Part shown: positions 12,020-23,235 of the stretch, one piece after another
Layout of the letters: every line of letters begins with the position of its first letter
How positions within the stretch are numbered: the first letter of the stretch is position 1
Assembly (NCBI GenBank): GCA_009829735.1
Contig: CM020619.1
Location: 27,492,063-27,556,062 of the forward strand
Reading direction: 5' to 3'
Length of the DNA: 64,000 nt
Origin: Pyropia yezoensis
Lineage: Eukaryota > Rhodophyta > Bangiophyceae > Bangiales > Bangiaceae
Program-made: the position numbers and the translations under genes
The notes under the pieces: model-generated
Database searches by the model: none
What the model was told of the DNA's origin: nothing
What the model saw: only the letters and a program-made list of their open reading frames with translations

Positions 12020-14837
12020 TCACCCCGGGCCTGGCTTTGACTTGGCCTGAACAAACACCGATGAAAATGATGTGCGCCCAGAGGCCTTGAACCAGTACTC
12101 GGAAGCATTGATGAGGTCACCAAAAACGGGGCCGCATAGCTCATAAAGATCGTCTCGACCAAGCACAATGGCTTGGGACGACCACTCATCCGAGGGGATG
12201 TTGACAGAACCCTCAACAGTAGAAGGCGTATCATCACTCTTGGCTTCAGCGCCAGACACAATGCCTTCCTCATCCTTGAGCGCACGTACAGAAGCAATGG
12301 AAGCAGGCACAGACCGCTTGCGACGAGCCACCACCACAAACACAATCCGATCCTTCCACGATGGCCATGAGCTCTGGAACGCTTTGTTCGTCTTGCTCCA
12401 CGCGTCGCTGACAATAGGACATGACAGCGTCGTCTTGGAAGCGTTCAAGCTGTACTTAAGCTGCTTGGCCTCGGCAATCAGCTGGCCCTTGAACGGATGG
12501 CAGCCGTCCACGCACTCATAAAAAGATATCGCGTCAATGCCCATGGTCCCGTCTTTCAGCACGTACAGCGAGTGCAGCACCTCGCTACGCCGCGTGGGAT
12601 CCTCTGCCATTCGCAGGACGGCGTCCAAATCGACATCAGACACAACTCGCTCACGGTAACAAGAAGCGTCGATGACGACGTCGCTCAAAAGCTTGCTGCT
12701 GCCTATGAAGCATGAAGGAGACCGGGACCGATACAATACCTTGAAGGTCGTGGCGTTGTAGTCAGAGGACGACAGACACCGGGCTAAGGAGAGAGCCCGG
12801 TCATAGGACACTTGACATGACTCAAAAGATGTCCAGAATTGCGCGTTGTGGCTCAGGAACATGTCAAACACCAAGCCTTGCAGCCTAGGTATCGGCTCGC
12901 TTGACGACGTCAAGTTGAACAGCACCGCCGGGGGCAAGAAAAGTGTGGCCTGGGGGTTGACAGAGGTGGTAGACGACAAGGAAACCAGACCAACTGGCGT
13001 ATTCAATGCGATCTCGTCGTAGTTGTAGCCAAGCCCACGTCGGCCGTCCACCCGCGGCACAACCTGGTCCTGCACTTCACCGCTCGGTACCACGCGCTGA
13101 CACTTAACGACATCAAAAAAGCGACGCGTCGTACCAAGCAGTAAATCCCGCAGCACCGCTTTCGTAAACTCCTCCGAGGTCCCCAGGGAAGGAAAGCCTG
13201 CCCTGCTCTCCGCCATGAAGGAAACCGCTGCGCTTAAAAGAGACTTGAAGTTGGCCGAGCGATTAAGGCCGGCCGACGACAAACGCGACGCCAGCTTGCA
13301 CACGAGCCGTGGATGGCCGCCCGTGACGGAGACCAGCGCGTCAATAAGGTTGTCAAGCTGCAGGGTCCCGTGCCCGATGCCCGCCCCACTTGGGACGACT
13401 TCCCCCGCGTCGTTAAACTCCAGGCCCTTGTCGTACAAAGCCTGTACCCCAGAGGCGATAAAGTCCCGGCTCACCTCACTCTGCAGTGGACGTAACACTG
13501 CACCGGGCTGTAATGTTCTTCGGGAAGATCGGCGCTCCGCCATGATAAATGCTTGGCTCACAGAGGTCGTTCCCACAACACCGCCACACAAGTCCGTTCG
13601 GCGGCAGAACTCGGAGCGGTAGGCGTCGCCGGCCGACGGGTTTTTCGGTGTGTAGTGCCCATCAGGCAGACTTTCGCCGCACTGCACCAGCTCGTCCACG
13701 AAGACGACGAGCGGAGCATTAGGCCTCCCACGACGGGCGTTGAGCATGTCCCAGGCCTCTCTCGCAACGACAGCTGTGTCTAGCCGCTTCTCCACAAAGG
13801 CATTCACGGCGTCGTCCAGAAAGACAGACCACGGCAGCTTCTTAAACCTTGCCAACTCGATGTAAAGAAGTCGCAGCCACATAGGCAAGTACGCCCCCCC
13901 ATTGGTGACAAGCTTGCCTTCTTCTGCAGGATCGATGCTGAAACGCGAGTTGAACGACAGTAGGAAGACGGCCGCTTGGTCTGCGTACTTGATCACCTCA
14001 GGGTCGATGTTCTTTTGCCTAATTGGGCCGTTCTTGCCCCGGACGAGCTCACGGGCATGAAACGTCTTGCCGCTTCCAGCCTGCCCCCGCAAGTAGATAA
14101 GAGGGGTTCGCGGTATGATGTCCTCATCCTCATCATCATCCTCTTCATCATCATGAACACGCACTTCAGCTGCCATGATCTTGTCTCGGAGCCCGCGTGA
14201 AGAGGACACTTGCAGCAGCGCTTCCTGACGCGCTTCATACAGAGCAGTCCACGTTGCCCAGATCTGGTCGTCCACCGATGGCGAGTAGGCAACAGACGGA
14301 TTGGGCGGGTCATCAGCAAATATGCGCCCCGGTCTGGGGGGGGCACCGCCTGGACGTAGAGCCTTCGCCTCCACAATGATTCTAATAGCTCCACGGGGGT
14401 CTAAAGATAGAGCAACAGCAAAACAGAGACAATATCACATTGGACAGGCACACAAGAGCGAGCAGATGTATAGCTCAAGAAAGCACTCAGTCTCCAGGGT
14501 CGAGACACGAGAACACTCCCTCGGGGACGCGCAGCAATGCAAGTGCGGTGCCATACCAACCCGTAACTTGATTGACAGGAAAGCACTCCGGAAGACAGAA
14601 GCACGCTGGTAGAAAGAGACCGTGGAGCTCACCTGGAGGACCCGTCTGCTTCATAAACATGTCCCGGCCGCCCACGGCCTGACTTCTTTCTTCTGCGAAG
14701 GTCCTAGAGCATGGATGCTTGGGCCTGGCGGGCACAACACGTCCAACCGGGTGCTGCGCCGCGCGGAGAATGATGCGGGCGATGCCGAGGACAGATGAGG
14801 CGGCCGGGCGCCAGGTAGAGTAGACCCTAAAGGCCAC
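12020..14837 (-). CDS. Crinkler/RHS-like P-loop NTPase with PD-(D/E)xK nuclease-like C-terminus
   Basis: Two exons are proposed: exon 1 up to 14633 and exon 2 14400-12020. Exon 2 (about 793 codons) has an acidic D/E run, a Walker A GQAGSGKT (about residue 97 from the GTG at 14374), a Walker B PLVVFVDEL (about 221), a middle region like NTPase lid domains (SVTGGHPRLVCKLASRL), and a C-terminal part where GIDAISFYE then LIAEAKQ supply the D and ExK of a restriction-like nuclease fold. NTPase plus such a nuclease is the architecture known for Crinkler effectors and trypanosome RHS proteins. The 5' end is unresolved: exon 1 is open to about 14914 but without an ATG, so a further exon (perhaps the Crinkler header domain) may lie upstream. 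Alternative: another STAND/AAA-type ATPase. Confidence 0.65.
14401..14632 (-). other. Predicted GT-AG intron (232 nt)
   Basis: The donor CAG|GTGAGC (G at 14632) and the acceptor TTTAG (ending 14401) fit splice consensus. The acceptor follows a strong pyrimidine tract. The intron contains in-frame stops. Splicing joins the exon 1 frame (ending MKQTGPP) to the exon 2 frame in phase, removing the need for the GTG start at 14374. Confidence 0.6.
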
Positions 14838-14914
14838 GCACTTGGAAACACCATGGGCGGAGACACCCAGCCTACGGAGGTCTGCCCAAGCGGGGCCCGC
14901 GGGTGCTCGGGTCC

Positions 14915-16171
14915 CACGTCACGTTTCGCAAGGGCAACCATGATGGTAGCAATGACGGCGACGAAGAAAACGTACAACAGCTGCGGCGAGGTGAAGGGTG
15001 CGTTCGCAGGCCGGGAAGGGAGTGGCTGAGTGGGATGCGAGGCCAATGTGTCGACCATGCTACACTCACCCATAGGTGCGGGACGTTCAGTACAGTATCC
15101 ATCACTGACCCCAAAATGCTGGGTTGGTTTACCATCCCGGTACTTGAGGGAGGCAGGGAGGGGGGAGGAGGGGAAGCACTTTCCGTGCCGTCCATAAATA
15201 AACCTGACTGTATTCAACGACTTCGCCACGTGTGGCCGTCAAACCTCGCGTGCCAAGACCGACCCTAATTTGGGCTGTAGCGTGCCAAGACAGGTCTCGG
15301 ATGGGGCTGTCTCGTGTCCAAATCAACCTCAGAACATGGTTGTCACGTAAAAAATGTTACATTAAATTAATACATTTGAGTACAATTAAAGTATACATTA
15401 ATCGAAACGCGTGGGAACGGCACCGATTAATCGATCGGTATTTGCTCTGAACAATTGCTACAATGTCTTGTAAATCGAGCTTCACAAGTACTACGTAATA
15501 TTGGTAGGGGAGAGCACGCGCAGAGATTGGTGATCTATATGCCGGGGCTTCGCTTTCTTCAGCGTTGAGCAAGAGTTCCGCCCCTTTGACTTGCATGTCC
15601 AACGGGCACGACCGGCAGCTGCAGAGATGGATGGCTAGAACGGTTACGTTCAGCTGCTTGCTTTCGACCAACTTGTCGCAATGTCTGCAAAATGCTCCGA
15701 GCCGAGGACCGCCCTAAACTCCGTCTGGATCTCACTGGCCTTGCGACCAGCGAGACGGCTCCTCCCATTGCTTCGGAGATAGGAGCCTGTCGACGCACTG
15801 CCCGCGCTCGCGCTCACAGATGTGGGGCCTGGTCTAGAAGCAGGACGATCGCCGGGTGGTTCCTTCGATGACACAGTGAGGCGAGCACAGGGAGGATTAA
15901 TGATGTGGGGTGGAGGGAATGTGACCAGGCAAAACGCCGTGTCGGTACTGCCGTCAACTTCCGCCTGCCCGCACTGTTCCCAGCTGGCCGTCACATCGCC
16001 CTGTCGCCATTTTTCCCCTTTGAAAGAGACGATACTGTTGTGTGGCTGTGTAGTGGGCCCGTGCTCTGCTGGCAGCTGCCAGACCCACCACGTTGATCTG
16101 AAATACTGTCACGGCATCCAACTTTGTCTTCCCAAAATACGTCATCTTGCTTGCAAATACGAACAAATACA
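14915..16171. other. Intergenic with possible upstream exon, otherwise unassigned
   Basis: On the minus strand near 15070-14915 a frame encodes a hydrophobic stretch (LLYVFFVAVIATIMVAL) that could be a signal or membrane segment of an upstream exon, but no splice chain is convincing. 15340-15440 is AT-rich. From about 15640 to 16171 there is no recognisable coding sequence; 16171 is where gypsy homology begins. Confidence 0.35.
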
Positions 16172-18010
16172 CCTTGGTGCACAAAGCCGAGGTCAGGTTC
16201 GCTCCGTTATCGGAGAGAAGTTGCTCCATGACTCCGTATGCACCAATCCAGTGGCCAATCGCTGCGTTCATGATAGTGTAGGCCGTTTCATCCAGGATGG
16301 CTGCCGCCCGCGACAGCTTGGTGAAGCGGTCGGACATGACCAAGATATACCTCTTCCCTGCTTCCGTTTTCGGAAGCGGCCCGGGTATGTCGATAGCGAC
16401 TTGCTCGTTGGGCCCATTTGGTGGGAATAGTTCATAGCGGATGCCCGCCTATGGAGACTCATACGGTGACGCGCACAAGGGTGACACCCCCGTACGTGGT
16501 CGATCACGTCGACTGCAAGGTACTGCTCGTCAGAACCGTTAACGGTTTGGCTTTAAGAGCGAAGTCCTCGACGAACCGTCGGTACACGGCACACATTCCC
16601 AGAGAGCTCTTGAGCTGTGTCTGAGTGTTCGGATATCGAGCGTCCCGGAGTGCCCGGGTATTGGCTCCGAGCACACCCAGCTTGCCTGGATTTATCTGGT
16701 GACCCAGGTACTCGACCGTCTGTTGACAGAAGCCACACTTCTTGAGTCGCGGGGTTACCCCGGCGTTCCTCAGGAGGGTTAGTACTTCGTCGACATATTG
16801 GACATGGTCATCCGTGTTACGCGAGAAGACGATGACATCGTCGGGGTACACCAGGCAGTTACGACACTTCGCCCCCGACAGTATAACGTCGATGGCCCGC
16901 TGGAATGGAGAGGGTGCGTTGGACAGTCCAAAGGGCATCCTCAGGACAGGGTTGAGAGGCGATAATTATTGAGTCAAAATTATCGAGTAAATTAGCAGAA
17001 AATAATAACGTTCAGGAGAACCGGAACGATAATGATTATCAGACGTCCACGTGTTCCACCACGTGTCGGCTCGGAGGCCCATCAGACCAGACCGGACCGC
17101 CTGATCACGCGGCAGTGCCGCACCCTGTCGTCGTCTTCGTAACTGTGTACGTAGCCGCGATACAGTACGGCAGCGTGCCCAGCCAAGATCCAGACCCACA
17201 CCACGAGGACGATAGGTGCTACGTACGCCGACTAGGACTTCTCATCCTCCGCGGCGTACTGTACACGGTGGGTGCGGCCACCCCACGCGGCACGTTCTCC
17301 GCCGCCTGCGTACTACGCGGACCAATTTAGGCTCTACGCCCTTTCCGAAAGCCGTGTCCGCAGCTCGTCAGGCGGCTCGTGTTGGGCACGACGTGGTTAA
17401 TTCATTGCTGTCATCCTAACACGTGGCTCCTGGGCGATAAATGTTAGAAACGTTTTCAATAGTTATCGCATGTTTTTACTAACGATGGATGCCTTCGCAA
17501 AATATATCAACCCTGCCTCAGGAACTCGTACAATCCACTGTGACAAACAAATGCTGTCTTGGGGATTTCCTCATCGGCCACTGGGATCTGCCCGTACCCG
17601 GCATTGCAATCGATAGTGGTAGACACTGTGGCTTCCCCGAGGGAGTTGATACACTCGTCCATCCTTGGTAAAGGGTATGAGTCTTTCTTGGTAACCAAGT
17701 AGAGGCGTCAATAATCGATACAGAACCGAGGGGTTTGATCCTTCTTCGGTACAATGACGACTGGGGCGCCGCATTCCGACATAGAGGGTCGGATCACCTT
17801 GGCTTCACTCATCCTCTTTACTTTTCCATCAGAGATCTCACGTTGCATAGGTCCCGCTCGGTGCGGTTGCGACCAGGCGGGTCGTGCACCAGGTACCAGG
17901 TCTATGCGATGTTGGGTTGCCCCAATGGCACCCAAGGCTCCGCCGGTCCACATGACGTCGTGCTTCCTTAGCAGTCGTCGTACCTCTTCGGCTACCGAAG
18001 GGGGACGATG
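16172..18010 (-). pseudogene. Family A gypsy pol fragment A4 (RT and part of integrase)
   Basis: Closely matches the pol of A3. From high to low coordinate: the RT N-terminal region (KHDVMWTGGALG to TPRFCIDY, about 18000-17710), RT fingers (17698-17524), then after a transposon insertion the RT palm (MPFGLSNAP, with YLDD changed to YPDD, 16938-16515), then an integrase piece (DHVRGCHPCA and SDNGANLTS, 16507-16172). RNase H and the first part of integrase are deleted at about 16515. Several frames and stops make it dead. Homology stops abruptly at both ends, without LTRs. Confidence 0.85.
16947..17515. mobile_element. Non-autonomous hAT-type element (569 bp)
   Basis: Interrupts RT of A4 precisely. 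It has 9-bp terminal inverted repeats CAGGGTTGA / TCAACCCTG and is flanked by a perfect 8-bp duplication CCTCAGGA (16939-16946 and 17516-17523). Subterminal inverted copies of GCGATAAYTATTGA lie just inside each end. The 8-bp duplication and CAGGG terminus are hallmarks of the hAT superfamily. There is no transposase ORF; the interior is AT-rich at both ends. Removing the insert and one duplication restores the gypsy homology. Confidence 0.9.
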
Positions 18011-18362
18011 GCGGAGGCAAAGATACCCCCGCCAAAGGAGGGGGCGGGGCGGCGCCGCGGGCGGGCGTTCCTTCGAGGCTGCCGCCGCCGCCGCTGCCGC
18101 CGTTGCGGGAGCGGGGCGGGCTGGCAGAGGCGGCAGCGGCGGCGGCTGCCGGCGGCGCGGCGGCGGCACCTACCGCAGCCGTTGCCCCCGACGGTGGTGT
18201 TGGCGGCTCGGACGAGCTGGCCCCGTGGGGGACACCTGTTCCCGTGGCGCCCACCGGGTAGAAGAGGAAGCGTGGCCGGTGGGCTGGCAGACCCACCGCC
18301 ATGAGGCGTCGGCGGCCGCCGCCACAGCGGCAGCGGCAGCCCCCGCTGCCGGCGAGGCTGCC

Positions 18363-18395
<33 letters not shown>

Positions 18396-19539
18396 CCGCC
18401 ACCACCATCGCCGGCCGCTGCTGCAGTGGCGGGAGACACCGCGACAGCAGCAGCGGAGAGCAGCAGCGGCGACGGCGATAACGGCGACCCCTGCTCCCTG
18501 CGCCTCCCCCGCGGCCGTCCTTATTACCACGCCCGCCTCGGCGACCGCCGCTGTGGCCTGCGGTGGTGCCGACAGTGCCGGCGACGTGTCGACGTGGCTT
18601 GCCCGCCGCGACACCGACCCCGAGATAGACGAGGACTTTTTTGCCAACCCGTCGGCGGATGACGGCAGTGGCCGCGGTGGCAGAGGCGGTGGTGGTGGGT
18701 GGGGGGGGTGGAGGGGGGGGAGGGGGGGTCTCTGGCTTCGGTGTCCACGGTGGCGGAGGCGGCGGTCGCGGTGGTGGGTAGGGCGGGGGGGGCGGCAGCG
18801 ACGCGTCCATGCCGCGCAACGGCGGCATCAGGCCGCCTGGGAGCCTCTGCAAGCGCACTTCCAAGCTGCACAAGGCGGCGGTGGCGGGGGGTGGTAGTGG
18901 TGGTGGCGGCGGTGACGGCGGCAGTGGTGGTGGTGGAGGTGGCGGTACGGGTGGCGGCTTGGTTGGCGTCGGGGGGGTAAACGCCTCTGCACAAAGCGGG
19001 GCCCGTACACGGGGTTGTAGAATGATGGGGGAGGGATGGATAGGGGAAGGTGGAGGGGGGGGTGAAAGCGTAGGGGTGGCCGGCAAGGCGGGGAGGGCGG
19101 GAGGGAAGGGGTGGGGGGAGGCGACGGCTGGGCGCCAGCCCGCTGCCTCCCCCCCCGTCCCCCCGCCTTCCCCCCCCCCCCCTCCCCCCTGCGCCCTCTC
19201 GGCGTGGGAAGGTGGGAAAAAAAAGGCTCAAACTACCGCGGCGGGTCGAGGCCCACGCCGCCTGCTTGTACCTCACGGCGTGTGTACCATCCTCTCAAGA
19301 GGGAGGGGTGGGGGGGGGGGGGCAACGCCCCCAGACAGCGGCGGCCATTGCCACCGTCAATGGGTAAAGGGGGCGTGGGGGGGGGGGTAGTGTGGAAAGT
19401 TTGCAAGGGGCGCCGCGGCGCTTTTCACCCCACCCCCTTCCCCCCCCGCCCCTCCCCCCTTCCCGCGCCCCAGGCGCGTCGGCCGGTGTGGCGCGGGGAA
19501 TCCGTGGCGGCCTGCGGGGGGGGGCGGTGGGGGTCGGCC
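18011..19539. other. GC-rich low-complexity region; one possible exon
   Basis: Dominated by GCC/CGG triplets and C- or G-runs. One plus-strand frame (18301-18897) contains a less repetitive piece, DVSTWLARRDTDPEIDEDFF near 18580-18640, that could be a true exon, but it is embedded in Gly/Arg/Pro runs and has no relative in the window. The long minus-strand frames here are repeat-driven. Confidence 0.35.
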
Positions 19540-19994
19540 TCTCGCACACGCGGCACCCAAGTTGGGGCGGTGTACAAGGGCTGCCTCCCGTGTCGGGGAA
19601 CCGGAAGAAGTGCAAGTCGCACACACTCTATCCCTGTTGTGGGGCAATCGCCCCACTGACAAACAAGAAGATGGTGTGTGGTCGAACAGTTTCTTGGTCG
19701 GGGCGGGGAAGCAGGGCCAAGCCCCGCTGTCCCTCCCCTTATCCCTTCAGGGTCCCCTCAGAATCTCGCCACTCAGAATCTCCCACCCCAGCACCTGCCC
19801 ACCGGGCCACACGAAAATTCAATACGATAAATGCAGAAAACCCTCAAATCCAAGTTGGATTTACTACTAAGCTAACTATCCCAAACTTAGGGAGTACGGA
19901 CCCAAATGCAGGGGGAGGAACGGGTCAGGCTAGTGGCCTGCCGCCTCTTGCATGGCACATGTTGCCCCCCTACCTGGGGGTCAATACTGCCACA
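19540..19994 (-). repeat. Solo or truncated family B LTR (B3)
   Basis: Matches, in inverted orientation, the LTRs at 47739-48207 and (same orientation) 49396-49863. The end TGCCACA at 19988-19994 is the LTR start on the minus strand. The other end fades into G-rich sequence near 19530-19545. No gag-pol lies next to it and I see no target-site duplication. Confidence 0.75.
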
Positions 19995-20828
19995 CTCCTG
20001 CAGAACCGTACCTGGCGTCAAACATGGCAGCGACCTTCGCGGCGCCGCCGCCATCGGCAGCGACGGCGCCGACGTCACCGGCGGCGGCAGCCCCCACCGC
20101 CGCTGCGGCCGACGCTGCCGTCACCTTGGACGGCGATGCCGGCGACGCCGATCGGGTGGCAGCGGCAGCTCACGATCCACCCCCGTCAACTCGCCCCCTC
20201 CCCCCTGGCACCAGCTCCGCATGCTCTACCGCCGGCGCTGCGTGGGGGACACACGGAAAGCCAGCAAAGACGGCCGTCTGGACGAGCGCCAGCTCGTACG
20301 CAGCTGCCGCCCGCGCAGGCAGCACCGCCGCGCGGGCCGCGACGACGGCGGGGACGTTGGTGCCATCGGCGACGTGGCCCCGCGAGGGCGGCGGCGCGAA
20401 GCCAGGGGGAGAAGCTGGGGGGGAGGAGGGGAGGCCTGAAGAGAGGGCGGCGAGGTCGGGGATGAGCGGGGCTGCCATCGCTGGTAGCCGGGTGCGCGGC
20501 GGGGGGGGGGGGGGACGAGGAAAAGGCAAACAGGGGGAGCGGTTGAATAGTGGGGGGAGGAGTCGCAGCGTGGGAAAAGGCAGGGGCGAGTGGCGGGGAG
20601 AGAGGCCGGGGCAGAGATGGAGGGGAGCAGGCAGTCAGGAGCTGTTGGGTAGCGGCCAAGGACGAAGAGAGAGTGGGTGGGCGGGCTTTGCTTTCGGCCG
20701 AGCACAGGCCTTGAAAATACGTGGTATACAGTATATGCAAGACTGGATTGCATAGATCCGGCCGCGCCCCGTGACCGTCGCATACCGCCGGTGCCCGCGG
20801 TCCTTGGCCCTCTGCGGTTCCTCCTCCG

Positions 20829-20867
<39 letters not shown>

Positions 20868-21376
20868 ACGCAAGAGGCTACGCCGCCCCCGGGGCGACGG
20901 GCGAAAACTGCACCGCCGCTACCCCTATGCCCACCGCCATCACCACGGTCCCCCCGCCCCGCTGCCGCCACCGCGGTGGCGCCGCCGGCGGCATCGCCGG
21001 CGACATCGTCGGCGGCCGACGGGGACTGGGGCAGGCGGCGGGCCGCCCATACCCGTTGCGGGTTGGGGGGCCTCGTCGCCGCCGCGGCCGTCGCCGCCGC
21101 GGGCGCCGACGTCACCGCACCACGGGGGCCGCCCCAGCCGCCAGGCAAGCCGGAAGCCCCCTCGCCACCGCCCACGCCGCCGCCGCCACCGCCGCCCGTT
21201 GCCCGGCGGCGGCGGGAGGAGGCGGCGACAATGCCGTCCGATCAAGGCGTCCGGGGGCCGTCATCGGTCGCGTCGCCGTCGGCCGTCCGCGACGCCGCCG
21301 ACAGCGGCGGCGGCGAAGGTACGAGCGGCGGCGGCGGCGGCACGAGCGGCGGTGGCGGCGGCGGCAACCGCCACTT
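19995..21376. other. GC-rich region with a 37-base poly-C run; no confident gene
   Basis: Holds an uninterrupted C-run at 20829-20865 and much CGG/GCC triplet sequence. A minus-strand frame (20529-20170) includes AAYELALVQTAVFAGFP, faintly like the second half of a carboxymuconolactone decarboxylase domain, but the first half and catalytic residues are not visible, so I do not call it. Other frames are Ala/Gly/Pro runs. Confidence 0.3.
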
Positions 21377-21420
21377 GAGTCACCGTGATAAATTCTGAAA
21401 GTCTGAGATAAAATTTGACC
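21377..21420 (+). repeat. 5' terminal inverted repeat of pogo-like element
   Basis: Pairs with 23192-23235; five mismatches. It ends 54 bases before the likely transposase start. Confidence 0.85.
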
Positions 21421-21474
21421 TGTCTCCCGCCCGAACAGTCGTATCTCCGAGGTACACGAGTGACTGTCTTCGCT

Positions 21475-22704
21475 ATGGAGGCGCCAAAGACAACCGCTCA
21501 AGCAGTCCCGCTCATCCTGGAGCGCGTCCGTTCCGGGGAGCTGCTCGAGGATGCTTTGTTGGCCGTCCACGGGTCGACGGGCTTTACTGTGGGGGCGCTG
21601 AGGACGGCATGCTACGCTGCCCGGGAGGGGGAGGGGGTGCACCATGGCAACAACATCTTGACGGCGGCGGAGGACCTGACGCTGATGTACGCGGCGCAGG
21701 CCTTCAGCCACACCAACTTCCCCCTCACCCGGCTGCTACTGGCCTCCCTCGCGCGGGACCTGTGGGGCAAGGAGATCGGCGAGACGTGGGCACGGTCTTG
21801 CGTCAAGCGTCACCGGGAGCACCTCTCCTCCCGCCCGGCCAACGCCCTCGCCGAAAAGCGCAACTCGACCTCAGTGCTTGAGGAGGTCGTCGACTGGGCT
21901 GACCAGGTGGAGAAGTTCTTGAAAGACCTTCGCCTCCCTCCCTCTGCCATCCTCTACTACGACGAGTGCCGCCTCGTGGAGAGGCGCGACCGGCTGGCCG
22001 TGCAACGCATCCGAGCTCCCGACAGAGAGCGCCCGAACGCTGCCAGCACGCGGGGGGCCACTGTCGCCTCCATTTTGACCTTTGTGGCCGCAAAAGGGGC
22101 TCCCTTCCTGTCCGTGTATATCTTCCGCGCGCGCTCTGGGGACAATGATGCGGCAGCCACTTGTTTTACCCTGTCACGCGCGCAGCAGCGGACGAGGGGC
22201 TTCTGGATGCGGCTGTATGGGTGGACAGAGTCGGGCTTTGTCGACTCGGCCACGGTTGCGGTTGTGATGGAGGCCTTTTGCGACGAATGGCGCCTGCGGA
22301 ACCCTAACCAGGGGTGTGTGCTCATTGGGGACCAGCTCGGGGCGCACCGGCAGGTCGAGGTGGTACGCGCGGCTGCCAAGATCAATGTGCTGTGTTGCTG
22401 GTTGGTCGCCAATACCTTCCACTTGCTGCAGGTGCTGGATGACGAGTGTTTTTCCCGGATCAAGAAGGTCGTCCCTGTCCTGTCCGACGACAAGACCATC
22501 CAGGCGCTCATGACCAACCAGCCGACCCGTGACTGTCTCCTGGAGGCAGCTTACGAGACGGAGCGCTTGGCCCTCACCCGGGAGACTATCCAGGCGGCGT
22601 TCAAGTTGGTCGGCCTCTACTCGTGGGACCGTAAGCGGGTCATCGAGCTGGCGCGCGTCAACAATGGGATTGGGCTTCCCTCTGACGGCGTGGCAGACCA
22701 ATAA
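21475..22704 (+). CDS. Pogo/CENP-B-like DDE transposase
   Basis: 409 codons from the ATG of MEAPKTTAQ; the frame is open to 21415 but the region before 21420 is the inverted repeat. The N-terminal half has helix-turn-helix and CENP-B-type DNA-binding sequence (TRLLLASLARDLWGKEIGET followed by a basic helix). The catalytic part shows the three expected acidic sites: YYDECRL (cf. NVDE), LIGDQLGAHR (cf. LLDGHxSH) and FHLLQVLDDECFSRIK (cf. HxLQPLD). All three aspartates are present, giving a DDD-type triad. The frame stops at TAA 22702-22704, while coding-like sequence continues beyond, so the C-terminus appears truncated. No overlapping partner gene; the 315-codon minus-strand frame over it is a shadow. 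Confidence 0.85.
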   Translation: MEAPKTTAQAVPLILERVRSGELLEDALLAVHGSTGFTVGALRTACYAAREGEGVHHGNNILTAAEDLTLMYAAQAFSHTNFPLTRLLLASLARDLWGKEIGETWARSCVKRHREHLSSRPANALAEKRNSTSVLEEVVDWADQVEKFLKDLRLPPSAILYYDECRLVERRDRLAVQRIRAPDRERPNAASTRGATVASILTFVAAKGAPFLSVYIFRARSGDNDAAATCFTLSRAQQRTRGFWMRLYGWTESGFVDSATVAVVMEAFCDEWRLRNPNQGCVLIGDQLGAHRQVEVVRAAAKINVLCCWLVANTFHLLQVLDDECFSRIKKVVPVLSDDKTIQALMTNQPTRDCLLEAAYETERLALTRETIQAAFKLVGLYSWDRKRVIELARVNNGIGLPSDGVADQ

Positions 22705-23126
22705 CGCGCGGCTGCGGCTGTGGTCATCCGTCAGGCGTATGACCAACGCGCGGCCGACCGGAAAAAGGTGGTATCGGGCGTGGCAGTGGTCAAAAAGGCC
22801 AAGGTGTACAGCGGCAAGGACCTCATCAGCACACGAGGCGCGGGTGGCCGCGGACGCCAAGGCGGTGGCCGACAAGGCGGTCGCCGCGGCTGAGAAGGAG
22901 GCAGAAAAGGCTGCCAAGCCTTCCCTGCGCGCCGAGGAGGCCGAGCAGAAGCTGCTGCTGGTCTGCCGTGCCTGCAACCAACGGGTACACCGGGGTGGCA
23001 AGGATTGACAGGTGTGCGCCTGCGCGGCATTCCGTGTTCGCTCCCAGTGCTTGAAAATCAGTGAGGGCAAGGCGCTGGTGAGTGCGCACAATGTGGTCTG
23101 TTCAGATGTACCTAAGCACACGGAGT
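22705..23126 (+). pseudogene. Disrupted C-terminal tail of the pogo-like transposase
   Basis: After the TAA the same frame continues with charged sequence (VIRQAYDQRAADRKKV) for about 40 codons. The protein then continues in the next frame with an Ala/Glu/Lys helix and a cysteine-rich end (LLLVCRACNQRVHRGG, then a TGA at 23006-23008 where tryptophan might be expected, then VCACAAFRV and a final Cys). This looks like a zinc-binding tail broken by two stops and one frameshift. Confidence 0.55.
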
Positions 23127-23191
23127 AGTCGAGATATAATTTTTTTTGTTCTTGTATCTGCTCCTTATTCTCTCCCTGTCGCCGGCGGTCC

Positions 23192-23235
23192 GGTCAGATT
23201 TTATCACAGAGTTTCAGAATGTACCACGGTGACTC
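23192..23235 (-). repeat. 3' terminal inverted repeat of pogo-like element
   Basis: Inverted partner of 21377-21420. Confidence 0.85.

Larger units (their letters stand above)
21377..23235 (+). mobile_element. Pogo-like DNA transposon with 44-bp terminal inverted repeats
   Basis: Terminal inverted repeats 21377-21420 and 23192-23235 begin GAGTCACCGTG and agree at 39 of 44 positions by eye. Between them lies a single transposase gene in the plus strand. Total length is 1,859 bp. No TA or other convincing target duplication borders the repeats (left flank CACTT, right flank CTATT), so the exact ends may be a few bases off. Confidence 0.85.

Noticed and set aside
17838..19086. Long minus-strand frames
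   Set aside because: Generated by GCC/CGG triplets; several frames are open at once and none has a non-repetitive core.
20170..20529. Possible carboxymuconolactone decarboxylase exon
   Set aside because: Only a short ELALVQTAVFAGFP-like match; no catalytic region or flanking exon could be found.
22174..23121. 315-codon minus-strand ORF
   Set aside because: Antisense shadow of the pogo-like transposase; it crosses an inverted repeat-bounded element and has no domain.
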